Shown here one piece after another: positions 1-39,107 of a DNA stretch of 64,000 nucleotides (positions within the stretch are counted from its first letter, which is position 1; each line of letters opens with the position of its first letter). Source of the stretch: Osedax frankpressi (Eukaryota; Annelida; Polychaeta; Sabellida; Siboglinidae); assembly GCA_964035775.1 (NCBI GenBank), contig OZ038313.1, forward strand, positions 12,143,225-12,207,224, read 5' to 3'. Under the pieces are notes generated by a model. The model did no database searches and was not told the DNA's origin. It worked only from the letters and a program-made list of their open reading frames with translations. The translations under genes were made by a program, and so were the position numbers.

Positions 1-105
1 GAGTTGTGAAGTCAATATTAAGAATTAAAGTAAAGATGGTATAATTATAGATATGGTGTTTGGACAGAAAGTAGACCAGTCATACAATTTGTATACCCAC
101 TGCCG

Positions 106-1212
106 TGAGTTATATATTACACTGTTACATGTTACAAGTTAATATATTATACTGAAGATATTACACTAAATATGTTATATTGAATATGGTACACTAAATA
201 TATTACACTGAAGATATTACACTGAATATATTACACTAAAGATATTACACTGAAGATATTACACTAAAGATATTACACTGATGATATTGCACTGAAGATA
301 TTACACTGAATATATTACACTGAATATATTACACTGAAGATATTACACTGAATATATTACACTGAATATATTGCACTGAAGATATTACACTGAAGATATT
401 ACACTGCAGATATTACACTGCAGATATTACACTTAAGATATTACACTGAAGATATTACACTGAAAATATTACACTGAATATATTACACTGAATATATTAC
501 ACTGCAGATATTACACTGAAGATATTACACTGAAGATATTACACTGAAGATATTACACTGAAGATATTACACTGCAGATATTACACTGCAGATATTACAC
601 TTAAGATATTACACTGAAGATATTACACTGAAGATATTACACTGAAGATATTACATTGAAGATATTACACTAAAGATATTACACTGAATATATTACACTG
701 AAGATATTACACTGAAAATATTACACTGAAGATATTACACTGAAGATATTACATTGAAGATATTACACTAAAGATATTACACTGAATATATTACACTGAA
801 GATATTACACTGAAAATATTACACTGAAGATATTACACTGAAGATATTACATTGAAGATATTACACTAAAGATATTACACTGAAGATATTACACTAAAGA
901 TATTACACTGAAGATATTACACTGAAGATATTACACTTAAGATATTACACTGAAGATATTACACTAAAGATATTACACTGAATATATTACACTGCAGATA
1001 TTACACTGAATATATTACACTGAAAATATTACACTGAAGATATTGCACTGAAGATATTACACTGAAGATATTATACTGAAGATATTACACTGAAGATATT
1101 ACACTGAATATATTACACTGCAGATATTACACTGAATATATTACACTGAAAATATTACACTGAAGATATTACACTGAATATATTACACTGAAGATATTAC
1201 ACTGAAGATATT
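106..1212. repeat. 14-bp tandem array
   Basis: Roughly 75 copies of a 14-bp unit close to GATATTACACTGAA run without a break. Common variants change the last bases (TAAA, TGCA, TTAA) or turn GATATT into AATATT or TATATT. No reading frame stays open through it. It joins directly onto a 15-bp array at about 1213. Confidence 0.95.
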
Positions 1213-2745
1213 AATGTACTAGGTATTACTGTACTGGGTATTACTCTACTGGGTATTACTCTACTGGGTATTACTGTACTAAGTATTACTGTACTGGGTA
1301 TTACTGTACTGGGTATTTCTCTGCTGGGTATTACTCTACTGGGTATTACTGTACTGGGTATTACTGTACTGGGTATTACTGTACTGGGTATTACTGTACT
1401 GGGTATTACTGTACTGGGTATTACTCTACTGGGTATTACTCTACTGGGTATTACTCTACTGGGTATTACTGTACTGGGTATTACTGTACTGGGTATTACT
1501 GTACTTGGTATTACTGTACTGGGTATTACTCTACTGGGTATTACACTACTGGGTATTACTGTACTTTGTATTACTGTACTGGGTATTACTCTACTGGGTA
1601 TTACTGTACTGGGTATTACTGTACTGGGTATTACTCTACTGGGTATTACTCTACTGGGTATTACTGTACTAGGTATTACTGTACTGGGTATTACTGTACT
1701 GGGTATTACTGTACTGGGTATTACTGTACTGGGTATTACTCTACTGGGTATTACTCTACTGGGTATTACTGTACTGGGTATTACTGTACTGGGTATTACT
1801 GTACTGGGTATTACTGTACTGGGTATTACTCTACTGGGTATTACTCTACTGGGTATTACTGTACTGGGTATTACTCTACTGGGTATTACTCTACTGGGTA
1901 TTACTCTACTGGGTATTACTGTACTGGGTATTACTGTACTGGGTATTACTGTACTGGGTATTACTGTACTAGGTATTACTGTACTGGGTATTACTGTACT
2001 TGGTATTACTGTACTAGGTATTACTTTACTGGGTATTACTCTACTGGGTATTACTCTACTGGGTATTACTATACTGGGTATTACTGTACTGGGTATTACT
2101 GTACTGGGTATTACTCTACTGGGTATTACTCTACTGGGTATTACTGTACTGGGTATTACTCTACTGGGTATTACTCTACTGGGTATTACTGTACTGGGTA
2201 TTACTGTACTGGGTATTACTGTACTGGGTATTACTCTACTGGGTATTACTGTACTGGGTATTACTCTACTGGGTAGTACTCTACTGGGTATTACTGTACT
2301 GGGTATTACTCTACTGGGTATTACTGTACTGGGTATTACTGTACTGGGTATTACTGTACTGGGTATTACTCTACTCAGTATTACTGTACTAGGTATTACT
2401 GTACTGGGTATTACTGTACTGGGTATTACTTATGGGTATTACTGTACTGAGTATTACTGTACTGGGTATTACTGTACTTGGTATTACTGTACTTGGTATT
2501 ACTCTACTAGGTATTACTTTACTGGTTATTACTGTACTGAGTATTACTCTACTGGGTATTACTGTACTGGGTTATTACTACAATAAGTATTACTGTACTG
2601 GGTATTACTGTACTGGGTATTACTGGTCTGGGTATTACTGTACTGGGTATTACTGTACTGGGTATTACTCTACTAGGTATTACTGTACTGGGTATTACTG
2701 TACTAGGTATTACTTTACTGGTTATTACTGTACTGAGTATTACTT
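1213..2745. repeat. 15-bp tandem array
   Basis: About 100 copies of a 15-bp unit, GGGTATTACTGTACT, with a frequent CTCTACT variant. The unit length is a multiple of three, so one frame stays open for over 200 codons (YYCTG/YYSTG), but this is a by-product of the repeat and not a gene. The core TATTAC..ACTG is shared with the neighbouring 14-bp array. Confidence 0.95.
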
Positions 2746-3604
2746 TATGTGTAAACCTACATAACATATACTGGCACTATAGGCCTATATTGCCAGTATA
2801 AACATATTATGAAGTATTATTACACATACTATTAACATGAAAGTATGCTTGTAAAAGAACAGGATCTTTGGTGCTGTTTACAATATGAACTCCATAGTAT
2901 GAACTATGACCTCGGTAAGACTGGGCAATAGAATTCTAATTGGCTGACAAATGATTTCGGTATATTTTGAACCGTTATTCTGCGACCAGTTTTAGACCAG
3001 TTTATCGTTTGTTAACATCGCTAATAGTTATGAATATTATCAATAATTAAGCGCCGTTAACATTACCATGTGTACATAGATCAAATTTATATTATTCATC
3101 TCGCTAGGGTAGTTTTAGGTTGTCTGCGAATTATGACATGTATTTTCACTGATCGACATTAGGTTTGCAATATTGTAATGTTCAGAGATATGCCCTTATG
3201 ACGATATTGTAGATTTTACACTACACTAATCACAGCATTTATTTTTATGTTTACTATATAAAATATATATCCTACCGTAAACGATTATATATATATAAAC
3301 ATATACATATTATTAAAATTCCATTGAATCCAGTCAAGTTTACAATTGAATATAAATATAGTATCTTATATGTTTGTATAGGAGATATTAATACGACTAT
3401 AGATTATCGTATTTTAAATGTTTAGATATTTTCACAAAAGTCGATATTCACCCAAACATATATTCCCTTGTCTTCGCTTCCTAAGCATTCAAATGCATCT
3501 GTTGAAATGCCCTCAGACATGGTGTAAGTCTCTTGAGGTGGTAAATAATTAAACATCTTCGGGAATCGATTATAGTCGATATGTAAAGAACCTGAGATCT
3601 CTAT

Positions 3605-3652
<48 letters not shown>

Positions 3653-3689
3653 AGATACATATATATATTTATATATTTATATATTTATA

Positions 3690-3744
<55 letters not shown>

Positions 3745-4225
3745 ACATACACAGACACAAACAAACTTTCACACGTATATATATGGATGTGCGTGTTTGC
3801 GTGTGTACGCGCGTAAGTTTTGTATGTATGTTGGTGTGTGTATGTAAGTTTTAATATATGTGTTATACGGTAAATCTAAAATTATTATGATATACATCTG
3901 ATATGCGAATTTGCAAAATCTAAATAGTTTATCTCTTTGATATTCGTTCAAATACAAACAATAAAAAAAATAGATTATATAAAACTAAACTTATATTGTA
4001 TATTATTTTTTTTTTACAATTTCGTTGTTTTACTATATCAAATGCATTTAGTAACCAATAAAATAAATATAAACATATTCAGAATTACTTTGAATCTTAT
4101 AAGGTCAGAGCTCAAGTCTTACACGTAACAAATAACTTGAATTATTTCATTAAAGACATGCATATACGTTTGACATTCAAAACCAAATAATTGAGTTCAT
4201 TCTACTATAGTAACATTACGTCAAT
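2746..4225. other. AT-rich stretch, no gene seen
   Basis: Unique AT-rich sequence holding an (AT)n-rich tract at about 3600-3736 and a short GT/TG-rich stretch just after it. I see no exon with both splice sites and conserved coding content. Confidence 0.5.
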
Positions 4226-7069
4226 ATGCAGAAGGTAAGTACTTACAGAAAATCTGACGACCCGTGTTTTCTTCACGGACACTTAAAATTGAATAAAAAT
4301 TGGTTCGGATACCTGGCTGTTATTAATTTTCAGGTTATAACCTAAACTAGATATATCTAGTTTGAAAGTTTAAACACATTCCAGGTCATTTCATTTTTTT
4401 TCATTGCATAATTTCTTTTATATTATATTTTATTGGACACATCAACGGATTTTATAAAACTATTACGTCACTCTATTTACTGGGATATCATCACTATAGA
4501 TATATAAAAATATATAAAAAAAAGGTTTACCTATGATATATATATATAATTTAAACGTATATCTTACGAGTTTTATGTTATATATATGCTATCTAAAATC
4601 TAAATACAAACTCACAGTTAACTATTATATAAATTATTAAATATATCAATATGTTTTATACTTTATTAAACGATATATTATATTTGCATATGTATATTTT
4701 ATGCAATAATAATATTATTTGAAATAAACCAACATTTGTAAGCATATACGTAAGATTCAATATAAATGATATTTCATAAATCTATAAAATGATACATTAA
4801 AATAATTGTTTTTTTTAATAACGTTTGACTTTTCATTCTTTGAACACAGGAAAATGGAGGTAAGCTGTTCTTCCGTTTCATCTACCCGAGAACTGCGTGT
4901 TGCATTAAAATCCTTCTCTACCTCGACGAGCAGGTGGACAGACTACGAGCCAATATGAATTGTATACAGGTTAGCAAACACAGAACACGGATATCGTAAT
5001 TGTGAAAGTAATAGTAACGTGTAAACAAATATGTTTCGACAAAATAATTTTATAATGTATATCATTTGGTAAACCCGATATAAATGAAATATAAATTAAA
5101 TAATACTTAGAAAACATATATATTTATGCATATTATAAATTGAAACTTCAATTAAATATTATGTTTATATTTTTTATATTTCTAATGTTACGAATGAAAG
5201 TTATTTAATGAATGTTATTTCAACATTTGGTTAACGCAATTTCAAAATATCCAAACGCATAAGAAGATATTTTTAAATCAATTTCTCAGGATTAGATCTA
5301 AAGAGAATTTACTTACGTTTGTAAGTTCTTCTAAATCATATTTATTTGATAATTTCCTATTGCGTAATATGGGGCTAATTATTACCCAGCGGCATATTGT
5401 AATGAAAACTTTATAAATCGAAGTTCTCTAACCAACAGTTATATTGTAGTACATCTCAACGGTGTATATATATATATATATTGGTTTACCTGTAGCCGAT
5501 ATCGCGAAAAGTACTTTTTAATCTAGTTCCGGTTTGCGAGTGCCTCGATAACTTTCAATCGAAGCAACTCGTTACTAATTAGTCCGGTGGTAACACTTAA
5601 CGTCGATTACGTCGAATAATGGCAGTACATCTCAACCACCGCTATAATGAAGTAGCTACCGACTAAACACCCAATACCGACACCATACCGCCACCATTCT
5701 CACCACCCCCTCCCCGACACATCTCTACGGGTCGATAGTTAATTACGAACGAAATCGAGTTTCGTTTATTGCCGTTAAGGCGAGTAGAACACGACCGAGC
5801 GTAGGGGCGTGGTGGTAACAGGCGTGTCAATGGGGGGGGGGGGCGTAACTTCTTCTGTGAGGATTTCGTGTTGGGGAATCGTCAACCGTGACCTACTTTC
5901 TGGACAATCACTATTGACGTCGAGAGGTGGCGATTAAGAGCCGATGGTAAACTATTACCATATATAGGTATGTTAATCAATGGCAAACCCTTGCACAGTT
6001 ATTAATATTTATATTGTTGATATACTCCATGGGCTTAGTAGTTATTTACGCGAAGTAATTGCCTTATGACGTAATATCTGAGACATTACGGTTTATACGG
6101 TTTACTCTATTTACAAAATCTCTCGTACTTGTTACATGAACGTGTTTCCTGTGCAATACACGAATTTACTAGCAGTTTTCTAAGAAATTATAAAATGTCA
6201 TATAAGAGATATAACCTAGGAAACTATCCAGACTATTTGCGATTTGTATATATATACATATATGTTAAAATATATTTTATATGCATTACAAATATAGTAT
6301 TTTTATTTTGTATTCAAAATAATTATATAAGAGTATGTAATCAATACATCTTCTGGTTATTATGATATAAAATGTTACACATTATAGCATTTTTATAATT
6401 ACTATATTTAAATATATTTAATATATAAATAAACTTATTTATATTATATTGATAAGATATTAAATATTCTAAGTTATAGAAATTTACGATTTTTAATTAG
6501 ACCATTATTCAGTTATTTACAATAAAATAATCCGCTATATAAAAAATAACATTCGCATAAAAGATTAGAGTTGACATATTTCTAATAAAAAGAAATATTC
6601 TAAAACTCGTTTAATAATATTATTTAATTACAATATATAAATATATATGATATGATGAATCATGATAAAGATTTAGCATACCTATATCTTTTTTATCTAA
6701 GACATATTTATATTTTCTTATAAAACATTATTATATAATCTACACATTATAGTATGATATCAATTTTATATTGGGAATAAAATATCAAAAAATATCATCG
6801 AATTATTTAAAAATATATAATTAAATATAATTAATTAATATTAGTCATTTTATAAATCTTAAATTATTTATATTTAAATAACATTCATTTTAACATTTAT
6901 TGAACTCTGTTGCAGTTAATACATTATAACAACACATCTTAAAATAGGGTAAATAACCGTAGATTATAAACTATATATTTTATTAAAAATAAAATAGTAT
7001 GGTAGAAATAGTACCTATTCAATAAAAATAAAGTTCTTACTACTTCTAATTTACTTTGGTATAATATAT

Positions 7070-7139
<70 letters not shown>

Positions 7140-7185
7140 TATGATCAGGTATTATAATATATATCGGGTATATATAATACAATTG

Positions 7186-7221
<36 letters not shown>

Positions 7222-7676
7222 TTAGTGGAGTGCTTTCACGCTATGATGATATTAGGTTAATTTAAATAAAAAAAATTTATTCAATCTCATAAAAATGTAT
7301 TTGTAGTACTCAAATTAATATACTTGAAGCAGTACATAATTATTTGCTATATTAATATAATTACTATTTAGGATTATACACTGACGCACTTTAGTTATTA
7401 TTAATTTGCCTCAAATATAACGCATTCTTTATAATTACAAAACTAAACCTATTTGGTATTATGTATAATGATACTAATATGATATCTTATTTGTTATATT
7501 GATGCTACTGTAAAGCTATTATTAATATGCATTCTACTGGACATTTTCTTGTAGATTAATTAATAGTTATTCTCATACCATCTTAATATTGTTAAATTAA
7601 AATATTAATTTGATTAGTGTAATACAAATCTATGAATTAAATTAAGAAATTTCTAAAGATTAATTATTATTCTTTA

Positions 7677-7768
<92 letters not shown>

Positions 7769-8176
7769 TAAACATTCTATTAGGTATTTAGAAACATATC
7801 AACAATAATATGCATTTAGATATAAATATTAACTTTATATAATGTTATCATACATATTATATATAAAAGAAATATCTCATAATCATGATGTATTTTAACA
7901 ATATATTTTTATCATAATTTACAATGTAAGCAATATCGGCGATATCATTATCTATTTATGAATTCTTGCAAGTTAACATTTTCACAACAGAAAGAATCGA
8001 TAATAGACCCTCTATCTCCGCAAGTGATCGTTCTGTCTCCATCGAAGCCGTCCAGCGGATGCAAGACCAATGTTACTTCGAGTTCATTACGAGGTCACGA
8101 CTCAAATGAATCTATGATCGAATGTAGCAGTGGCCGTATTTTAAAGTCGCAGAAACAACGAAAATGGTTAAGTTGA
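4226..8176 (+). CDS. Possible three-exon gene, small unknown protein (104 aa)
   Basis: Three segments join in one phase: 4226-4234 (ATG CAG AAG, then donor GTAAGT), 4850-4969 (40 codons, acceptor ACAG, donor GTTAGC) and 7991-8176 (61 codons plus TGA, acceptor ACAG). All introns are phase 0, and an in-frame TAA lies five codons before the ATG. The middle exon is hydrophobic then helical (FFRFIYPRTACCIKILLYLD, followed by an EQVDRLR stretch). The last exon is Ser-rich and ends in basic KSQKQRKWLS. I do not recognise the family. Both larger exons stand out from the AT-rich surroundings by composition. The 3.0-kb second intron could hide further exons, and the 9-nt first exon is the weakest part. 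It converges with TAOK. Confidence 0.42.
5500..5960. other. GC-richer island in AT-rich DNA
   Basis: About 460 bp of clearly higher GC than its flanks, with a run of 12 G at 5832-5843 and a C-rich block near 5690-5720. I find no convincing open frame or splice-bounded exon on either strand. It lies inside the inferred second intron of the small gene and could be a regulatory island or a missed non-coding exon. Confidence 0.35.
7074..7767. repeat. (AT)n microsatellites
   Basis: Three nearly pure AT dinucleotide runs at about 7076-7138, 7188-7218 and 7685-7767, with AT-rich unique sequence between them. Confidence 0.9.
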
Positions 8177-8881
8177 GCGATATTACAGGAAGTTTAGTCT
8201 AATGTAAAGTCCGTTATTGTTATTCAGAGTTTAGAATCATATTTTAAGGTGACCGAATATTTCTACTTTTCTCTGATCGTAATAATATTATACTCTTATA
8301 ATTATATGTTGAATGTATAAATACAGGATTGTTAATACAAGTGATAATAGGTGACTTAATTTTATATTATTTTAATCTTTGTAGACCAATGGATTTATCA
8401 AAACTAATAAACTGTATTTTCTTGGATATTTTAACCAATATTGATCGGTGTGAATTCTGATACAAATCATAAATAATAAAACTACATAACTACTGAAAAT
8501 CAAATAAATACACTCACCCCAGTAGTATTTACTTACTAGTTGATAACTTAGTTTTACTCTAAATTATTACTCTTAATAAAATAAGACTATATCATCCTCG
8601 CCATAGGTATATCGCTGTAGTATCTTGCGGTTCTCCCACCGGTCTGGATGTGTCCTATTCCCTCCTTATCTACGGTCACGTTGGCCGCACCTGCCCAAAA
8701 AAGAACAAATATTCCTCTTACGCCAATCGCAACGTTCCTCTAAACCTCCTTTTTCTATTCATATTTCTATTTCAGTGTTTCTCGATTGTTTTAATAAATA
8801 TATAGTTTTATACTCGAAGTGCTTTTATTCGATGGGTGGTAATTCAGCTGCGAGAGATAAGATTCTAAAAGAGTTTTATCG

Positions 8882-8887
8882 TTTATT
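8882..8887 (-). promoter_or_regulatory. Candidate poly(A) signal of TAOK
   Basis: AATAAA on the minus strand (TTTATT on plus) is the nearest one I see downstream of the TAOK stop, and would give a 3' UTR of about 0.73 kb. The UTR contains a 94-codon open frame on the same strand (9089-9373) with no family resemblance, which I treat as chance. Confidence 0.4.
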
Positions 8888-9611
8888 TTTGATATAAAAT
8901 ATGTGGAATTAATATGTAAATTACAGATTTCATGATTTCATACGGAATCAAATATTTCATAGAGCCGATGAAACGGGGGTTTGTTGATTTGTTACGAGTT
9001 TACGTTGAGGCGGTTTCCATGTTGCCACAGCAACGGAGTGTACCTCGACTCTAGCCCGATGGTGTTTGGTTAACATGTAGACGTTGGTCTAAACTACGGT
9101 GCCACGCGGAGGAGGGAGAGATGCGGAAAAAGGGGGCTGTAGAATTTGCAAATGCATCCGCACAATAATCGTTGCGTCGTACATGAAGATGTTGAAGGCG
9201 GGTGATGCTGAACCTGTATTACGACAAAGCCAACGGAGTTTGTGAAAGGCACTCCAATATACGAGAACCACACACACGGGTAAATGTGGGTTCAAGAAAA
9301 GTTGGAATATTTGTCGAAATGGTGCATGTGGCAGTGAAGTATTAATTTCGTTGGCGAGACAGTGAATGGTCAAATGCTAGGAAATGAACCACCGTAGTAA
9401 AGCGGGATGAATTTAGATTAAGACTAGTGTATCAGTGGAGTGGATATCGTAGGCAATGCCTACGGATAGGATGGTTATTGTAAACTGGGGCGGTGGTTGG
9501 TACGGCACGGAAGTTACGTCCGGAGACACGTCGGGCGGGATCGCCTACTCCCCGAAATTCGTTTCGCTCCGCCGTCGAATTCCATCGACTGCGGATTCTC
9601 GACGGCAACGG

Positions 9612-34233
<24,622 letters not shown>

Positions 34234-34279
34234 GATATTCCACGCCCAAGATTCATAAATAACACTTCCACGCCGAATG

Positions 34280-34287
34280 TGACGTCA
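34280..34287. promoter_or_regulatory. Perfect CRE palindrome upstream of TAOK start
   Basis: TGACGTCA lies 47 bp upstream of the inferred TAOK ATG (34233, minus strand). It is the full consensus for CREB/ATF dimers. No TATA box is evident nearby. Whether it is promoter or 5' UTR depends on an unknown transcription start. Confidence 0.4.
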
Positions 34288-34299
34288 GTGTAAGTATAC

Positions 34300-35210
34300 A
34301 CAAATTCCGGAAAATTTTTGACGCTGTCTATGATTAGATAAAATTAGTTCTTTATTTATTTATATAGATAAATTAGAAAATATATCATTTATCGATACAA
34401 TTCAAACTTATACAAATTCAATAATATTATTAATTTAGATAGTATCTAGTATTTATTTATAAATACTAATAGCTGTAGAATGTATAAATATACCGGATAT
34501 TATACAAATAAATCTACTATATTTATATTTAATTAATATAGAATAGGAGATAAATATAATATATATAAATATATTTAAATATACTTAAATATATTTTTAT
34601 AATTTAAATAGAATTATTAAAATTATTTTAATAATGATAAAAATATCATAAAAGTTTTTAGATATATTTCAAGATAAAGTTTGTTATAACGAAAATACGC
34701 TTATCAGTATATAAATTATAAATGTTAATTATGCATTAATGAAACTATCAATAATATATAACAAATGAAATAATAATAGATGTCTATGAATAGAATTAGT
34801 TAAAAACAGATACACATCTTAAATAAAGCATTATTAAATAGTAATTGTTACCACCTTATTCCCATTGTTAACATTGAGAAATTAAAGCGCTAAAATATAG
34901 CTACTGAGAATAATGGTTTGAAATAGGTATGTAGTATTATAATGCAGTGTAATCATGTGAAAATAGTATAAATATTTTAAATATTATAAAATATAATATA
35001 CCTCATCAGTAAGGAATTGAAACTGTAATTAACAGTGCTATAGAATTCACTGGTAATTAATGAAAATGAATTAAAATTTCTAATGGGAGTGGTTATTATA
35101 TAAAAGAAAAAATAAGGTTATTTTGATATAATGTAACTCTTATAATTACGAAATACCCTTCTCTTACTAATAAAAATATAACTATATTATCCATTGTATA
35201 TAGGAAAAAT

Positions 35211-35269
<59 letters not shown>

Positions 35270-38200
35270 TATTAAGTTAATTATTTTAAGTATTGTCAGT
35301 TATTGTTCTTATGCGTTAACAATTTAATAGACTAAATTATTTTATAATTTTATGTTTAATTATTTTCACATCATTTATTTATCATAAATTGGTATTTTTC
35401 AAATTTAATTTAGAATAGTAAATATTATATATTATACGATATAATATAAATATATATTATTTTATTTATTTAACACGTATAATTAAATTCATATGATTAA
35501 TATAATTTAATGATAGCACATATATCCAGATACAATAATCACATAGAGTAAGAATTTTGTGAAAAATTATTTAAACTTCGAAATTCAAAAATTACATTCC
35601 TGAATACTTCAATAATTAAATTTTCTTTTCAAATCTATTTTAAAGATATTTGATATATGTGACATGCATTTCATGATATCTATATTATTCATATACTAAC
35701 ATGTTTTAATATAGTATTCCAAATATTATGAAAACTATCTAGAATATCGTAAAAAATGTAATAAATATTTGAATAAAATCGCCCTTCTGAGATCCTCTTT
35801 ATGTGGTATATTTATATACCAAAATACTATTTCCTGTGTAAATAAACAATATGATTTAAAAATATTTAAACCTATTAATATTATTTTATCTATATCTGAA
35901 TATATGTACTTATTTTGTTAAGTGTTATTTGAGTAAAAATTACTTGCAATGAGTCGTATATTAATTATGAAAGGTTTAATAATGATGTTTAGGTATTCAT
36001 TTAATTGTTACATTATTGAAATTCGCGCTAACAATATTTTAAATAATCTATTTCCAAAGATTAAATAGTGTCAATTATAGGCATATTAATATATATATAC
36101 AAATACAAATAGTTAAATTATATATTTACAATTAATATTAATAAGTGTATTTAACATATGTATTTAACACATTCATATATCATAAGTATGAAAAAGTAAT
36201 TTATATTTACAAATTATTAAACATGGAAATTATCACGAGGTATTAATAATTTAAGTCATATATGTAAAACTATCTATAAGTTTGTTAAATACACATAATT
36301 ATCAATTACTATAATCTCATCTTGATATATATAGAATATTTATTTTCTACCTATTAGTTAGATTACGATTTCAGGCAGTATACAAATTGTGAAGTCGTCC
36401 TGGAACACTACCATAGTGCAGCACTGCAGAGAACTTGATTAAATGTTGATTGGTTTCTAGTTGTATGATTATGAACGACTATGACACTATTATGTTACAA
36501 TCTAAATAACATATGTAATCTAAATAATGCAATTCTCAGTATATATATATATCTACTATATTAATTGAATTATATTATTATATAAAATCTAATTTAGTAA
36601 ATGATTGAAATTTGAAATTTTACAAATATAGTAGCAATAATTATTATTTTTAATTATAATTATTTACAATCCTTATGCTAATTTGTTCAGTTAAAAATGA
36701 AATAATCAAAGCTATTATTTGAATAATTTATATTCTAAATTTTAGAATATGTTGTTAAAATATGTATATAAACACTATAAGTAAAATAAGATTAAATAAA
36801 AAATTAAATATAAAAATGATTGATATATATTGTAAAAAAATATATAGTTTTTAATGAAATATTTTGAAAGGAATTTTGATTTTTAATATCAGGATTGAAC
36901 CTTATACATAGTTGGACCAATTATTGTCTGATTATTTGTTTTTTCTTTGTTTTTGTCTAAATACAACTGAAGAAAATCTTGGTTTGCTTACGGTTTACTG
37001 AATACAAATGGAACACATCTTGGAGATTTCTTAATTTTGTTTTGAACTTTGTGCATTATTATAAGAATATTGTATTATAGTTGTAAGTCAATAAATTGAA
37101 TGGTGTTTTTAATTTTAAATACGATATTAGAGTTATAAAATAAACACAAAACACTTCTCTTTTTTTTGGAGAATAGTAGGAGAGTTGAATTGTAATTAAA
37201 AGTAGTCCCCTGGGATTAAACAACATGAGGTGAAGTAAGAGATATTTTTTATACTCCATATATTTACAACATTATTTTCGGAGGATAAGAGAATATAAAT
37301 TATTCATCGCCAAATTTTCCTCTAAATTTATGAACTGATATATATTTATATTCAGATCCTTTCTGTCATATATTGTAACTCTTCTGAACATTGCTAGTTA
37401 TTATATTAATAATAAAGACCTGATTATATACTTGAGGATATATAGTACTTTCATATAAGTAATGTACTTAGAATATGCATTTTTTAAATATCCCATGGGA
37501 ATAAAACATATTAGAGTTCCTATAATATCTACAAGTACAGTGTACATATTAAATATGATACAAATACGTAGTGTAATAATATAATATAATATAGAACAAA
37601 AGTATATTGACAGTATTATATTGTGCTATATTTTAAAATACTGTTTTATTTTTTTGATAAATCACTTTGAATTCAAATTCGACATTCAAATTACATAAGT
37701 CTTGTGTTCAAAATCAAATATTAATTAAGGTTATTGTAATATTTAACTAGTGTTTTACTTGTTAATGTAATGCATGATATAGTAATTTATAGTATAATAA
37801 GTGTAGGAGGTAGCGTAAAAATAAACATATATAGATTACGTTAAAATAAAATTGTCTAAATTCTTTTCAATTAATCAATTAAGGTTTATTCTTTGGTATT
37901 GGAATCCTACGCCCAATCATCATAGATTTCCTGCGTGCTTACAACTTAACTATGATAACAACATACTCAATTAATTAGTGACTGATATCTTATAGTTATT
38001 AAACTAATAAAACATATATATTTATTAATTTTAGGCAAAAGTATGCATTAAGCCATTTTAAGATATTTTGTTTTCAATCTCATTCAAATTATCTACATCG
38101 TTGTACTTATTGTATTTATTATAATTCAGTTATAAAAGTAATCCCAATTAACTAATTAACTAACTAGCAGTGATGTAATAGATTTATAAAATCCTTAATT

Positions 38201-39075
38201 TAATAGTGTTATAAAATTATAGATTAATATAAAATAACTTATTCGATTAAAAAAGTGATACTAGTATAGTATAGTTATAGGGTAATTATTTATTACAAAT
38301 TTTGTATTACATTATAATGTTTGATATATATATATTAATATATTACTTAAGATATATATAATGATTATATAAAGATACCTGAAAATTTATAAATAATATT
38401 AATAGAATATTGCATTAAATATTCAATACATTTACTAAATAACCATTATTTCAAAGATGTATTATGTATATTATATATTTACTCTAGCTAAGCCATCTTA
38501 TGTTAACAGGATACAGCAATCCAAGATTATATTAGCAATGACGTATATATATATCATGGCTATTTACAATTATTTCTATATGCTAGCATATAGTAATACA
38601 TTTCATAGCATTATCTACATCCTCCGTATTGCTAATAATATATACTGAATTATACAGATTCAAATGAAAAAGGAGATTCATCTATTTGCATGATGGGTCA
38701 CCCGAAAAATGGTTTAATTTTTGTTTAAAGTTAATTAATTATTTTATATTTATTAATTCAATATAAACTACAACCATTCGGTTAATTAAATGTAAATCTT
38801 AAATAAAAAATTAAAGTTTAAAATATAATTTTCGATAATTTACTTTTATTTATTTAAAAGTAATATACATACATACACACATACATACATACATACATAC
38901 ATATACATACATACATACATACATACATACATACATACATACATACATACATACATACATACATACATACATACATACATACATACATACATACATACAT
39001 ACATACATACATACATACATACATACATACATACATACATACATACATACATACATACATACATACATACATACA

Positions 39076-39107
<32 letters not shown>

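Noticed and set aside
1566-2764. Long open frames of YYCTG/YYSTG peptides
   Set aside because: They follow from a 15-bp repeat unit without stops; there is no start context, splice site or non-repeat coding sequence.
8625-9373. 90-codon (+) and 94-codon (-) open frames
   Set aside because: No family resemblance or splice context. The region is best explained as the TAOK 3' UTR and the space between converging genes.
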